The notes under the pieces are model-generated. The model was not told where the DNA came from. It ran no database searches and saw only the letters and a list, made by a program, of their open reading frames with translations. Below are positions 11,552 through 24,787 of a DNA stretch of 64,000 bases, piece by piece. How positions within the stretch are numbered: the first letter of the stretch is position 1; the number at the start of each line of letters is the position of its first letter. A program made the translations under genes and the position numbers. The DNA is from Pontederia crassipes (taxonomy: Eukaryota; Streptophyta; Magnoliopsida; Commelinales; Pontederiaceae). The DNA lies in contig CM060189.1 in assembly GCA_030549335.1 (NCBI GenBank), positions 28,791,001 through 28,855,000 on the forward strand. The letters run 5' to 3'.

Positions 11552-12300
11552 TTCTTCCTTGATATGTTTGATATGTTTTGATTGAAGATTTTAGTAACCC
11601 ATTATGATTATGATTGCATGAACTATATTGCACGATGATTTGTCCAATTCATGATTATTATTATAATAATTATTTGAAAAAAGTTTTACTTATTCAAAAG
11701 TTATAAATAATATATTGTTGTAAAGGTCCCAAAGTTTAACTTTTATAAAATTTTAATTTATCTAATTTGAAGATGTATAAAAATAATTATGACTAAAAAA
11801 CTAGAATATTATCATGTTGTCTCAAGTAACAATGATATAAAATTTTAAAATATGACTAAATAATGAATCATGATTTGGAGTTTATGAAATAGTTAGAATT
11901 TTGTTTGATTTTTCTACAACACTTAGAATATGTTGAAAATGTTAAGTGTAGAAGCAATCACAAAGATTTTAATTTCCAGAATACAACATAAGAAATAGAT
12001 TTTGATTATTATATGAATTTTTTATCATAAACGACAAAAGATAAAATATTATGTGATTCCTATGAAAGTATATTTTGTAGAGAAGTTAGAATCATCCAAA
12101 CAAGTCAAAATGTTTCATGATAGATTACTTTGGAAAGTGACATTATATAATTTAAGTTATTTTTATGATTAATCATGTTGATTTTGAATATTTTAAAATT
12201 CTTCAGATGTATTAATTATAGTTTTGTAAAATTTATATATTATGTTTATTTATAAAATTTATAAAACCATGATTAATGTATTGAAGATCACATAGTCATC
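11552..12300. other. AT-rich intergenic DNA, no gene seen
   Basis: No supported reading frame. The CWC22 match does not resume after the RTE-derived insertion. Confidence 0.45.
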
Positions 12301-13080
12301 GAATTGTCATACTAATCTCTACTAGGTTGATGCATTGATGAAGCATAATTGACCTTAAATTGAAGAATATAATTTTATCACTAGTTAAAATAAAAAGGAA
12401 AAGTAAAGTTTTGTTCTCGGTTAATGTGATTCAAAGATATAATGTCTTGCGAAGAAAAGTACATGCTCTTTGTACGTGCTTACCAAGAAGAAAATCACTC
12501 ATAAAAGATTATGTGTGCGCCAAGGATAATTGAGAATGAAATTTATGATGTGCATGTTTTCAAGTATTTTCTTCAATAGGGCTTAAAGCATATTGACTCC
12601 TATGACTCAATTAGCTACTGTGATGATCTTGACACGATTATTCAATTTAAGTTAAAATAAAATATTATATAATAAATTTAAAGAATGTGAAATCATAAAA
12701 GATATCATATAATAATGAAAAAACAAATGAAGAAAGTCTAAAAAGTTATGAAACAACCATGTGGAGATGGCAAGTTAATGATGAAAAAAGAAATTATGTA
12801 ATAACAAGTAATGTTAATGGAGTTAAGATGAATGATTATTTATTAATATCATGATGAAGAACATTCTCTCCCTATTGTATTTATTGATGGTGATTTCTTA
12901 AATATCAAGAATAACATGTCATGTAAGGATGACAAGATAGTTTATATCATGCATGTTATTATGTTTGATATCCAATGTGACTATTGTATATTATATAATA
13001 ATATGATTATAATTTATAATATGCATGTCCTTTATATATTCTAACTGAAAAATACTGCACTTTCAGCTCGTGTCGTTAAT
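12300..13080 (+). mobile_element. Decayed LTR-like repeat, related to 39.6-40.7 kb
   Basis: Several stretches align in order with 39.6-40.7 kb: the aaacaaccatg word (12750 and 40339), a gtcatgtaaggat word (12919 and 40552) and a tatgcatg..cttta..tattctaactgaaaa run (about 13020 and 40657). Such AT-rich, non-coding sequence with these words resembles LTRs of Ty3/gypsy elements. No coding domain, primer site or target duplication was found, so this may be a solo LTR; class assignment is tentative. Confidence 0.45.
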
Positions 13081-15409
13081 CAAGAATGAAAGATGATGTT
13101 CATATGTTAATGAAGAGATTTAATCATTCTATATCACTGCATATTTAGTAGTTCATGTCATTTCAAACTAGCGTCATTTAATCAAATTTGGTTATGCTAT
13201 GAAGTCATCCATTATTAAACTATAAGTATGATGCAAAGCGAACGGACGTAATATTTTAAAGACTCCCAATGATGCTTTATTTTGGGGTCGGACGCTGCTA
13301 GTCGTAACTTAATTTAGGTCTATACAAATCTATAAAAAATAATCAGATTTATTAACTCATTCATCATTCAACATTACATCAAATTTTAAAACCATTTCCT
13401 GAATAAATTTTGTTTCATCCTTTAATTGATTAATATAATTGTAGTTGGACAAAATTTTATAATCTTGGACTTAATTTTCAAGAGTTCTCAATTTGATTGT
13501 AATTTATTTTTTTATTTTTCCTTCATATTGAAATACCAAAGAACGCTATTAATGCACATAATTTAGATGGAAGAAAGAACAGGAAAGAAAATCATATTAT
13601 ATTATATATTGAATTATGGTTGAAGGGAGAGATGGGCAATTAACTCCCACATGGATGAAGAAGGTGCTACCAATTTTTAATTTTTGTTGGTGTCCTCGCC
13701 ATTGACACCATCACGTGGAATTCGGTTGCACGAAAAGGCAACTGAAAACCTCCCAACTCATCATCCCCCTCCCAACACTTTAATTACGTTACATTTATCC
13801 ACACCTCCACCACTACCAAATTTCAATTCCATTCTTTTTCTTATATATAAACAATTAATAATTAATGAACATTGACTCACACTATATTTATTGGCTAGGG
13901 GTGTAAGCCTCTTGACCCGATTCGATCCTAATTCACAGGGGGTTGAGTTAGATACGAATTGAAAAATTTTAACCATAGTCGACGTAACCCTACCCAATGA
14001 TCAAGGACAAAATCAAGATTTTTCTATGAAGGCCAAATTAATATTATAAAGTTAAAAAGTAAAATATTAATTTAATAATTAATTAATAGCTCTCTTTCTC
14101 TCTCTTTCTACATATATGTGTATGTGTGTGAAGCAACATTCTAGACATCCAACTAACATCCTATGGTTCACACGATCTCGACGCGCAGACCATCCATATG
14201 CGATCAGATGGTTGTAATCCATCTCACGAGAACTTTCGCACACTTTCGCGCAGGTTGACTCTGTCGGTGTTCGGCGCCAAATCCATCCATATCAGCCGAT
14301 GACAATATCGAGTGAGAGAGAGAGAGATTGTGAGCTGACCCTCTTTGATGTCGTCGCTCTCTTCACGGCCCTCGCTTGCTCCATGTCAGACCACAACGTC
14401 CTCGCCGCACATCTTCGACGATTGAGAGAGATTGAGGGATCGATGAGATCGAGATCGTGAGTTGACCCTCTCAGACGTCGTCGTCCTCTTTGCGACCCTC
14501 GCCTGCTCAACACCCTGACCGTGGCATCCTCGCCACACATCTCTGACGGCAAAGATCGACTGATTTGCCCTCGCTGTACATCTCCAACGCCATCCCCACA
14601 GAGATCAACCAATTCACTCTTTGCCTCCTTTCCGACGGCCGTGGCGACAATGTTCATGTGTGTGAGAGAGAGGGGGAGAGAGAGACGTTTCACCCTTCGT
14701 CTCTTCTTCAACGATGGCGGCGTTCACGTGAGAAGGCAACGACGACGGCGCTCACGTGAGAAGGCAACGACGACGGCGTTCACATGTAGAGAGAGAAAGG
14801 AATAGGAGATCCAAGAGAGAGGGGAAATGAGAGATCCAAGAAGAGAGAGAATTACAGAGATGGATGTTTTCTCGCGAGAGAATCCAATTTCTCGTAAAGC
14901 ACCATTTGCAGTCGTTGATGAATGGATGGACGATTTGCTCGACACTGTGCGGTGAGAATGATGCTTCGTGTATATATTTTACTCATATATATATAATTAG
15001 AAAATATATGTATAGATATTGTTATAGCAAAGGGCACATCAGGATATTAACTTTACCAATAAATAATACATATAATAACAAATATTGAACGCCAGTTGCA
15101 TTCGCGATCTATCTCACGCATGAGAAGCGAAATTATGGCCGTACAAGGGAAAATTACTTATATAACCAATTAAATCAGTACAAATTGTGAGCGGAACAAA
15201 AACAAAAAAAGAAAGGAAAAAGATAGATATGCTAATTTATTATATATATATGCATGATGGTGTGAGAATAACTAATAACGTCTTCTTACAGCGAGCGCCT
15301 ACCAACCTCATGTTCATAAATTGTAACTACCGCTTGTTTCAACTCTCAAGGCAAAGACAACAACAGAAATAGCTAACACATAATTGTGCCCGTCACCGAA
15401 AATAAAAAA
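13081..15409. other. Intergenic DNA with a GC-rich island at about 14160-14960
   Basis: The GC-rich island carries overlapping short frames on both strands (for example 139 codons on the minus strand at 14292-14711) rich in Arg and Ser, without recognisable domains. GA-rich tracts and a block repeated at about 14715-14785 with gaaggcaacgacgacggcg make repeat-derived origin likely. A truncated element with ggggtgtaa at about 13897 may also be present. Confidence 0.4.
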
Positions 15410-18031
15410 GGTTATTTTCTCGAATCGAACTCTAAACTATTACAATTTTTTAAATCTAACTTCAAATTCCGAACTTTATTTTTGAATCCTTAAATTATCA
15501 AAATTTTTTCAATTTGAACCTTCCGTCTAATTTCCTCAACTTCTCGATTATCTTTGATTTTTCGTATTTGTAAAAAGTCAAAAAATACCCCTACACGAAA
15601 AAACTCTTTCCAATCTGCGACCTTCCTCCGACAAACAGGGAGGAGAGACCGGAGGGTCGCCCCCTCTAGGGGTGGCACCCGACCCTATTCGGGGCGGGGG
15701 ACACCACCCCCGCCCCGATCCCGCGGGGCCCCGAATCCCCGCGGAGATCCGATTCCCTGATTTTTTATTAAATAATGTGAAAAAAATATCACAATTAAAA
15801 AAAAAATGTGCGCAGCACCTTTGCGCACAGTGCGCAGAGGCGATTCACCTCTATTCACCTTTGCGCCGCCCTCGTCGATGATCGACAAGGGCCGCCCCTT
15901 TCGGCCGCCGCCCCTTTCGGAATGACCACGACGACGACCACGATGACGAGCCCCTTTCGGCCGCCGCCCCTTTCGGATCGACCACGATGACGAGCCCTTT
16001 CGGCCGTCATGCCTTTCGGATCGACCACGATGATGAGCCCCTTTCGGCCACCGCCCCTTTCGGATCGACCACGATGACGCAGCCCTTTCGGATTGATCAG
16101 ATTGACCTGCCGGGATCGACGATGCCCTCGACCGCTTGACGACGACCGGATCGACGGAAATGCCCTTGACGACGACCCGCCCTCGACGACGACACCCTCG
16201 AGGACGACGACGACCCGCCCTCGATGATGACGCCCTAAAGGACGACGACGACCCGCCCTCTACGACGATGGCACTGCCCACGACGACGATGGCACCACTG
16301 TCGACGACGATGATGACACGCCCTCGACAACGATGATGACCCGCCCACGACGATGATGCCCTCGACGATGACCTGTCCACGACGATGATGCCCTCGATGA
16401 TGACGCTCTCAATGACGACGATAACCCGCCCTTGACGACGACCCACCCTCGACGACGATGATGATGGCACCGCCGTCGACGACAATGACACACCCTCGCT
16501 GCCGCTTGGACTCAACGTGGGCGGCCGCGGCGGAGAGGTGAGGGAGAAGGATAAAGAAAGAGTTGAAAGGGATTGTTAGGGTTTGATGTTATAATGGATG
16601 GTTCAGATGTAATCTAATGAATATAATTATAATAAAAATAATGATTCGGTGATTCGAGGACCCGATGGGGCGAGGTGAACTACCCCCGCCCCGATCCCCG
16701 AAGGGGGGGGGGCAGTTTGGACCCCATCCCCTGCCCCGCGGGGAAAAGAATCCCGAATGCGGGGCCCCGCAGGGGGGGCGGGGAATATTGCCAGCCCTAG
16801 CCCCCTCTCGACCTTTGCCTCGCCAAACGAAGGTCGGGGAGGGGAGGGGACCCCCTCCTCTTTTCTTGCGCACGCTGACGCATGGAAAGAGACCCCCCTT
16901 CGCTCTCTCTCCTTGTGCACGTCGACGAAGGTCAAGAGGGGGCGACCCGACCCCCTTCGCTCTCTCTCCCTGTGCACGTCAACTCAGGGAAAGAGCCTTT
17001 TATCTGTGTTGATGTGTGCAGGGAGAGAGAAGAGGGGGGGGGTCGCCCCCCTTCTTGATCGTCGTCCATGTTCGGCCGAGAAGGGGGTGACCCCCCACCC
17101 TCTTTCCCTGCATTGGCGAGCGCAGGGAGAGAGCGTTCTTTCCCTGCGCCGGTGAGCACAGGGAGAGAGAGACAGAGGGGGGTCGCCCCCTCTCGACCTT
17201 CATCTGACGACAATCGAGAAGGGGGGCAACCCCCCCCCCCCCCTTCTTTCTCCCTGCGCACGTCGACGCAAGGAAAGAGCATTCTTTTCTTGTGCCGACG
17301 AGCGTAGGGAGAGAGCGTTTTTTCCCTGCACCGACGAGCGCAGGGAAAAAGAGACTCTCGACCTTCGTCTGACGATAATTGAGAAGGGAGGGTGACCCCC
17401 CTTCTCTCTCCCTGTGCACGCCGAGCAAGGGAAAAAGGGGGGTCGCCCCCCCTCTCGACCTTCATATAGGTCGCATCCCTCCCTGCGCACGCCGGTGCAG
17501 GGAAAGAGCGGCAAGGAAGAGGCTCTTTCCCTGCGCACGCCGGTGCAGGGAAAGAGCGGCAAGGAAGAGGCTCTTTCCCTGCGCCGACGTGCGCAAGGAG
17601 AGAGAGCAAAGGGGGGTGGGGGTGGCCCCCCTTCTCGACCTTCGTCCGACAAGCCGATGACAAAAGGGGGGCAACCCCCTGTTGCTCTCTCTCCTTGCGC
17701 TCGCCGATGCAGGGAAAGAACGCTCTTTCCCTATGTCGGCATGTGAAAGGAAAGAGGGAGGGGGGGGGGGGAGGGGGGGCGCCCCCTCTCCCCCTTTCTC
17801 GATCGTCATCTCGTCGACGGGAAAGGGGCTCTTTCCCTGTGCCAACGTGCGCAAGGATAGAGAGAGAGGGGAGGGGGTCCGCCTACGGAAGGTCAAAAAG
17901 GGGGGCAAATTGGATGAAAGAATCAAATTGAAAAAATTATGATAGTTTAAGGATCTAAAAATGAAGTTCGTAGTTTGAGATTAGATCTAAAAAATGGTAA
18001 TAATTTAGGGAGCGATTTGAGGAAATAACCC
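15410..18031. mobile_element. Foldback-type element with terminal inverted repeats and GC-rich hairpin-array arms
   Basis: The left terminus (15410 onward, ggttattttctcgaatcg) pairs with the reverse complement of the right terminus (to about 18031, gggttatttcctcaaatcg). The pairing runs for more than 130 bp through motifs such as ttcaatttga. Inside are three zones: a GAC/GTC trinucleotide-rich block (about 15900-16500), a short AT-rich block (16520-16660) and a GC-rich array (16660-17900) of alternating units that can each fold back, for example ctctttccctgc (17523-17534) with gcagggaaagag (17545-17556). Adenine-rich flanks prevent a sure call of the target duplication. No transposase was seen. 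The class (foldback or MULE-like) is inference; the inverted-repeat structure is seen directly. Confidence 0.7.
15900..16510. repeat. GAC/GTC-rich degenerate trinucleotide and minisatellite block
   Basis: Words such as ccctcgacgacgac and cccctttcggccgccg recur many times. All frames therefore give long low-complexity translations (for example 276 codons on the minus strand at 15685-16515, mostly Ser, Arg, Val and Gly). The open frames are a by-product of repeat composition, not evidence for a protein. Confidence 0.8.
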
Positions 18032-18069
18032 TAAAAAATAGTTGGCCATCAAATATACTATATATATAT

Positions 18070-18126
<57 letters not shown>

Positions 18127-18352
18127 GGATAGCACCAGACGTCTATCAAGATAAGAATTATGTGAGACAAAAAATGACCCATATATATGATTCGTGATCT
18201 AACGGTTTACAAATAAGCACAATCCTTATCCCTTTTTCGGCACTTAATTTTCAAGAATATAATAATTTGTCATTCAATTTGGTGTTTTATTAGGGATGCA
18301 ATGCAACCTCGCTATTCATAATGGTGTCGGAAAATAACGAAGACCATGATCG
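17042..18352. repeat. Tandem 1.25-kb duplication, copy A
   Basis: Starts with gtcgccccccttcttgatcg inside the right arm of the foldback element and continues through its right terminus (about 18031), an (AT)n tract (18070-18122) and about 230 bp of flanking DNA ending gaagaccatgat. Copy B begins at 18370 after a run of G. Copy A has one extra 48-bp hairpin unit (starts at 17481 and 17529) compared with copy B. Confidence 0.92.
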
Positions 18353-18369
18353 TGGGGGGGGGGGGGGGG

Positions 18370-19312
18370 GTCGCCCCCCTTCTTGATCGTCGTCCATGTC
18401 CGACCGAGAAGGGGGTGACCCCCCACCCTCTTTCCCTGCATTGGCGAGCGCAGGGAGAGAGCGTTCTTTCCCTGCGCCGGTGAGCACAGGGAGAGAGAGA
18501 CAGAGGGGGGTCGCCCCCTCTCGACCTTCATCTGACGACAATCGAGAAGGGGGGCAACCCCCCCCCCCCCCTTCTTTCTCCCTGCACACGCCGACGCAAG
18601 GAAAGAGCATTCTTTCCTTGTGCCGACGAGCGTAGGGAGAGAGCGTTTTTTCCCTGCGCCGACGAGCGCAGGGAAAAAGAGACTCTCGACTTCGTCTGAC
18701 GATAATTGAGAAGGGAGGGTGACCCCCCTTCTCTCTCCCTGCGCACACCGAGCAAGGGAAAAGGGGGGGTCGCATCCCTCCCTGCGCATGCCGGTGCAGG
18801 GAAAGAGCGGCAAGGAAAGAGGTTCTTTCCTTGCGCCAACGTGCGCAAGGAGAGAGAGCAAAGGGGGGTGGGGGTGGCCCCCCTTCTCGACCTTCGTCCG
18901 ACAAGCCGATGACAAAAGGGGGACAACCCCCTGTTGCTCTCTCTCCTTGCGCTCGCCGACGCAGGGAAAGAACGCTCTTTCCCTATGTCGGCATGTGAAA
19001 GGAAAGAGGGAGGGGGGGGGGGGGGGGGAGGGGGGCGCCCCCTCTCCCCCTTTCTCGATTGTCATCTCGTCGACGGGAAAGGGGCTCTTTCCCTGCGCCG
19101 ACGTGCGCAAGGATAGAGGGAGAGGGGAGGGGGTCCGCCTACGGAAGGTCAAAAAGGGGGGCAAATTGGATGAAAGAATCAAATTGAAAAAATTATGATA
19201 GTTTAAGGATTCAAAAATGAAGTTCGTAGTTTGATATTAGATCTAAAAAATGGTAATAATTTAGGGAGCGATTCGAGGAAATAACCCTAAAAAATAGTTG
19301 ACCATCAAATAT

Positions 19313-19365
<53 letters not shown>

Positions 19366-19590
19366 GGATAGCACCAGACGTCTATCAAGATAAGAATTAT
19401 GTGAGACAAAAAATGATCCATATATATGATTCGTGATCTAACAATTTACAAATAAGCACAATCCTTATCCCTTTTTCGGCACTTAATTTTCAAGAATATA
19501 ATAATTTGTCATTCAATTTGGTGTTTTATTATGGATGCAATGCAACCTCGCTATTCATAATGGTGTCGGAAAATAACGAAGACCATGATA
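18370..19590. repeat. Tandem 1.25-kb duplication, copy B
   Basis: Repeats copy A in the same orientation with scattered substitutions and a few indels, ending with the same flank word gaagaccatgat and then continuing into sequence that copy A lacks. Its flank is thus the uninterrupted one. A run of 17 G (18354-18370) marks the junction between the copies. The (AT)n tract recurs at about 19316-19360. Confidence 0.92.
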
Positions 19591-22500
19591 ATGTTCCTTT
19601 GTGCGTATGTAAGCATGCATTATCAGACTTGACTTGAATGACAAATTATTATATTCTTGCCGGAGAAATTAGTACCTTGAATTATGTACTATATATTTAA
19701 AATTGTAAAAGAAAAAAATTGAGAAAAAAAAGTAGGATATGTGATGGAATAAACCCATAGCCTTCCACCGTACGAATCTTTATATATGAATAGTAAGATT
19801 TTTATTTATTATTTACTTATAGTGAAATTTCTTGTGACGTTGATTTTTTTCATGGATATTTTCCTTTTGTTTTCACTTAAATATTGGTATTGTATTCGTA
19901 GTCTCTTTTATTTATCTTCTTTGTTGTCTTGATTATTCATCCGTATTCCCAACAAAGATCTTAGAACTATATAAAATATTATTAGATGGAAAATATAAAA
20001 AAATTACAATAATCCGAAATTTTGAGATAAGTCTTAATCCTAAAAGTTTACATAAAAACGTATTCCCAACAAAGATCTTAGAACTATATAAAATATTATT
20101 AGATGGAAAATATAAAAAATATTACAATAATCCGAAATTTTGAGATAAGTCTTAATCCTAAAAGTTTACATAAAAACTTTCTCAACGAATTTCACTATGA
20201 TTAGTATCCTTGAGATATCCTTTCAAAATAAGACATCTTTTCAAAACCATACGAAACCAAACTAATTCCGGATCAATAAAAATAATATGCCTAAAAATTT
20301 TATCCTAGGGTCTCTTTCCCCTCACATACTTGTAGGGGATCATAACTTTTTTTTCTAGCACTCGTTGTCCCAATAGAGACTCTTATAGTGCAATCTTTAA
20401 TTATGAAGTGGCTTAATTACAATTAGAGAACATATAAAATTTCAACATGGATAGGATTTAAAGTATCATGTAGGAGAAGAGATCCCACAGCCAAATTTAC
20501 CATCCAATATCCAAAAGGGGATAGAAATGGATAGAGACTTCTATGATCAGATGCTTTTTTTTTCAACTTCATTTCAAACACCAGCTGCAAGGTTCATTTT
20601 TCCACCAGTAGGCATATAATTAATAAGTATGTAGAACACCTTGCTCTACACCTTGGTGTAGAACACTTATTTCTTATTATTTAAATAATTTTATAATTAT
20701 AATTTATGATTAGATTACTCATATACTTCTTAGATGAAATAATATATATTTATTGAAATAATTTGATAATAAAAAGTATCATCTAAGACTGAATAAATTA
20801 TAATCGTTGAATTAATCATATTTGTTAAAATAGCTTGATGATGACCATTGAATAATTCGATGATTTTGATCTTCATCGTGTTTATTATTTTATCTATATT
20901 TTAAATTAATATATATTTATTTTATTAATATAATAAGTAAAATGAGTGCTCTACATCCATTCTACGTCAAGTTCTATACATATACATTTTTTTCAATTAA
21001 TAAAATAATAATTTGGAAACTGAATCATACAAAGAGGGTTTTGAATTTTGATAAACGCAGAATGCCAAAAAGTAAGCATGATCTTGATTTCACTTGTAGA
21101 AGTAGTATTCTAGGAAAAACACATTTTATTTAATAAAAATATTATTTCAGAAGACAAGAGAAACCACTCTTTAAACAATTCTAAACTCAATTTTAATTTT
21201 TACTTTTATATTTCCTCTAATTGTATGTATTCTATATTTTAATTGGTAGAAGTCTTAATATTTAGTCAAACAAATTAGATTCTGCCTCCAATTACCTTTT
21301 TTTTTCAATGAAACAGTTGCCCTTGATAGTGCTAGTATAATTTCTTTCTTTAACATTAAATATGGGGGATAAAGTCTTAATACTTTTGAAGAATTTGAAC
21401 ATGAAGAATATTAAGATTTGAACATGAAGAATTATTCTTGTCTAAAAGGGCCATCTCAATACTTTTGAAGTAATTATTCATGAAAAAATATTAAGAATAC
21501 GTTTGACATTAATTATCAACAATTTAACAAGTGAATATGGGATACAATTTAATTAGTGTTAATGATTAAAGATTCGCTTACGATATTAATAAATAAGTAT
21601 TTGATCAATTTAGCGATAGAATTTAAGTGATGAATATACAATGGCATGATTGAACATATGATAAATTATTAAATAAAGGCACTATACAAATTTTATTACA
21701 ATATGATAAATAAATCATTCATATATAAATAAAATAAAATAAAATCACACAACTAATACTTTTTATTAAAATATTTATATAAATTTTATATAGTGCATTC
21801 GTGATAGGCAAATACTAATTATTAAAGTAACTTATTATCCATTGTTGATAAATAAATATCTTATAAATAAATATACTCGAATGAAGATAAAATAAAAATG
21901 AGACGATAATAAGATAAGCTGAAAAAAATGACGTATTTGAAATTTGAATGAGGATAAAATAAAAATATATAAACCTTTAATCGTTAAATGTTGATAAAAA
22001 TAGCTTTTTAATATTTTTCATTTAGAATTTATATTATTTATCAAACAAAAATAAATTAACGTTTGAATATGTCACTAAACACTAGTCTAAATAAACAAAA
22101 CATAAAAGTTTACATCGACCAATAGTTCTCGTTAAGTAGAAACTAGAAACTACTATTGGTGAAACTTATATATTTACATCGATCCACGTATTAAATACAT
22201 TGTCTTTTAGAAAGTTTTTTTTTTGGTTTTGCTTCGTATAAAGCATTATCTTTCTGAAAGTGTTTGAGTTTCTCAATTTCTTTACCAAAAAAATTTATAA
22301 AATTTTCAGAACATGAATTGATAATCAAAGATCAGGCTTAGATTGAAAGTTCATTTTAGTCTAAATTTGATAATAATCTCTTCCCAAAATTACAATTACA
22401 ACACATGTAATAGATAGGGCGACACTGTTATCATTAATAAAAAATATTATTATCAACATTGTATTTTAAGATAATGATAAAAATATTCAAGCAACAGTAC

Positions 22501-23103
22501 TATCTTCTTTGACCAACGATGGAAACAGCCTAATAAATAATAATGGGTTGTTTTGTGCATTACCGATTTAATTAATCAATAATTTAGATAATATTTTAAA
22601 TAAATTATCACTATTTAAATTAACAGTAATATCACATTATAATGTTTGATAAATATTAGTATAAATAATAGTAAAATAGATAAAAAGTGAATTACTAAAA
22701 TACTCTTAAAATTATTTTTAAATTTACATCACATAGTATTATAAATAAACAAAATAAAAGGTATAAAAGAGAATATAAATAAAAGACAATGAGACAAAAA
22801 TGAAGAGTTATTTATAAAAAAATCAAATAATAAAGAAGCTGAAGTTGAATGATATGTATTTAGTATTAAAATATTTAAAATTAAAAATTGTGAATGTGAA
22901 TATTTTTGTCAAAATGTATGTTAAGCAATGGAAAGTCACCTCTATTGACTGCTATTTTAATTAATGTGATAATTAAAATTATCAGAGCAATTAAAATTAT
23001 TAATAATCAATCATAATCAAATAAAATAATTTTATGGACCTTAAGAATTTTAAATAAAATAATTGATAATGTATCTAAATTATTTCATACCAAATGGCCA
23101 TAC
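19591..23103. other. AT-rich intergenic DNA, no gene seen
   Basis: Very AT-rich with many short A/T tracts and no supported coding frame. Apart from the tandem duplication at 19943-20177, nothing with clear boundaries was found. Confidence 0.5.
19943..20177. repeat. Near-identical tandem duplication of 117 bp
   Basis: The unit starting gtattcccaacaaagatctt at 19943 is repeated head to tail at 20060 and ends with taaaagtttacataaaaac in both copies. The only difference seen is a one-base length change in an A-rich run, so the duplication is recent. Confidence 0.93.
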
Positions 23104-23747
23104 TAGGAGTGTAGGTGAAAACCTAACAATCGAAAAACCCTAATCAAACCGAAAAAAATTAAAATATGGACTCGAACTAAAAATTGGATCGGTATTTCGG
23201 AATAAAAAAATCACCCGTTTAAGTTAGAACTCCTTACCAAAAATCTCGAGGGGTCCGACCCGAATCAAATACCTTTTCAAAATTATAACAATTAAATTAT
23301 TAATTTAATTTTTAAATTATATTTTATAATTTGACCTTTTATCTTACTCATATTTATTAGATTATGTATATTATTTACTTATTATCACACATTTGAATTT
23401 GAATACAATTAAGTTATTAATTTATTTTAAAAAAGTTTGGACAAAATTAAGTAAAATATTTTCAATTATAATGTAATAATATATTATTTTGGTTTTTTAC
23501 ATTAAATAGTTAAACTTAGAGTTAAATTTTATTTTTTAAACATATACATGATATATTTAATGTTTATAATTTTTTATAAAATGTTATTTTAAAGTAGTTC
23601 CCCGATCCGAAAAATCGAGACCCACTAGATCGAGTTTTTTCTTAAAAAAGATTAGGTTGGACTGTTAAAAATTCATCCAAAATTCGAAAGTTATTTTTTT
23701 TCGTCAAAATAATCATTCGATCCGAATCACTTTCACACCTGGACCCT
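23104..23747. mobile_element. Possible terminal-inverted-repeat element
   Basis: The left end gtgtaggtgaaaacc and the reversed right end ccaggtgtgaaagtg are similar, and both ends carry flanking tagg/ccta words. The interior near both ends holds ccgacccgaatc-like and gatccgaatc-like words in opposite orientation. No target duplication could be fixed. Confidence 0.35.
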
Positions 23748-24145
23748 AGGTCATTCGTATTCTTTAATTGATATACCATATGATATCATATCTACGAGAA
23801 TTTTAACTCATGTCAATCTGAAACGATGTGAAACCGGAGATCTAAAGAGCCCAATAACAAATTTGAGAAGCCAACTTGCCTTCGGATGGCGATGGCGAAG
23901 AGGGTTTGGGAACATATGGACCCTCCCACTTGGTACATATGAGTGGACTATTAATCCCAACATAACATTCAACAAACAAACAATTGATTTTACTTGAAGG
24001 AATCGTCCCCATAAGACATCAAGATATATTGTTTGTGGGATCATCTCAAGTTCTCAACAGCAAGAGTTCAATTATATGTGCTTCACATATGTTCTGCCTT
24101 GATTGACAAATAATTGTGAGAGATATTTTATTATACATTAGATAT

Positions 24146-24787
24146 AGGCCCCGTTTATTTGCGAAATCGAGCGGGAACCAACGAAATCGCCCTGGAACCG
24201 AATTTCAGAACGAGGATAAATGTGGTGGAACCACGATCACATGACCCCGGTTCCACCAAATGATGAAATCGAGAGCCACACCGACCATTTTTTTGTCTTT
24301 TGAGGTTGACGTGATGGTTCTTTTTTTCAAATTTTATTTTATTTTTTCTTTTTCTATTCTCTCACACCATATCTTCTATAAAATAAATTATTTAATAAAT
24401 ATAAAATAATTATAATAAGTGATTAATATAATATTATTTATTACTTATTATTTCATTAAAAATTTAATATTTCATTAAATATAATTAATTTTAAAATATT
24501 TTTTATATTTAAATTATATATATTTTAAAAAAAATTCCATAAAAATTTTTATTTTATAAATTTATTCTAATTAATAATAAAATTATACTTCATAATAATG
24601 ATGATAATCATTTTTATTTTAAAATCTATTAAAAATTCATCAATCATATCTATTTTTTTTCATCACATCAATCACTTTATTCCTCAATATCAAATCCGCT
24701 CAAACCAAATACAATTGGAACTAAACTGTTAATTCAACTATGCATTGAGAAATAGTGGTTGGGTTTTCAATTTTTCAAACGGCCCCA
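24146..24787 (-). mobile_element. Tourist/PIF-like MITE, about 640 bp
   Basis: The ends are ggccccgttt and, reversed, ggggccgttt. Read on the minus strand, the interior shares tatagttgaatt-like, agtttagttc-like and aaaaaatagatatgat words with the element at 28826-30573, so both belong to one family. Terminal sequences of the GGCCnnGTTTG type are usual for PIF/Harbinger MITEs; the expected 3-bp duplication is not clear (ata on both sides is possible). Confidence 0.65.

Noticed and set aside
14292-14711. 139-codon minus-strand frame
   Set aside because: Arg/Ser-rich without domains, lies in a GC-rich repeated patch, and competing frames are open on the other strand.
15685-16515. 276-codon minus-strand frame rich in Ser, Arg and Val
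   Set aside because: The frame is produced by the GAC/GTC repeat block in the foldback element; every frame there is open for long stretches.
16660-17900. CRISPR-like array
   Set aside because: Repeats are imperfect, variable in length, self-complementary and without unique spacers, and the genome is a plant.
16589-19198. Many long overlapping frames on both strands
   Set aside because: They come from GC-rich hairpin repeats with few stops and no codon signal; equal openness on both strands argues against coding.
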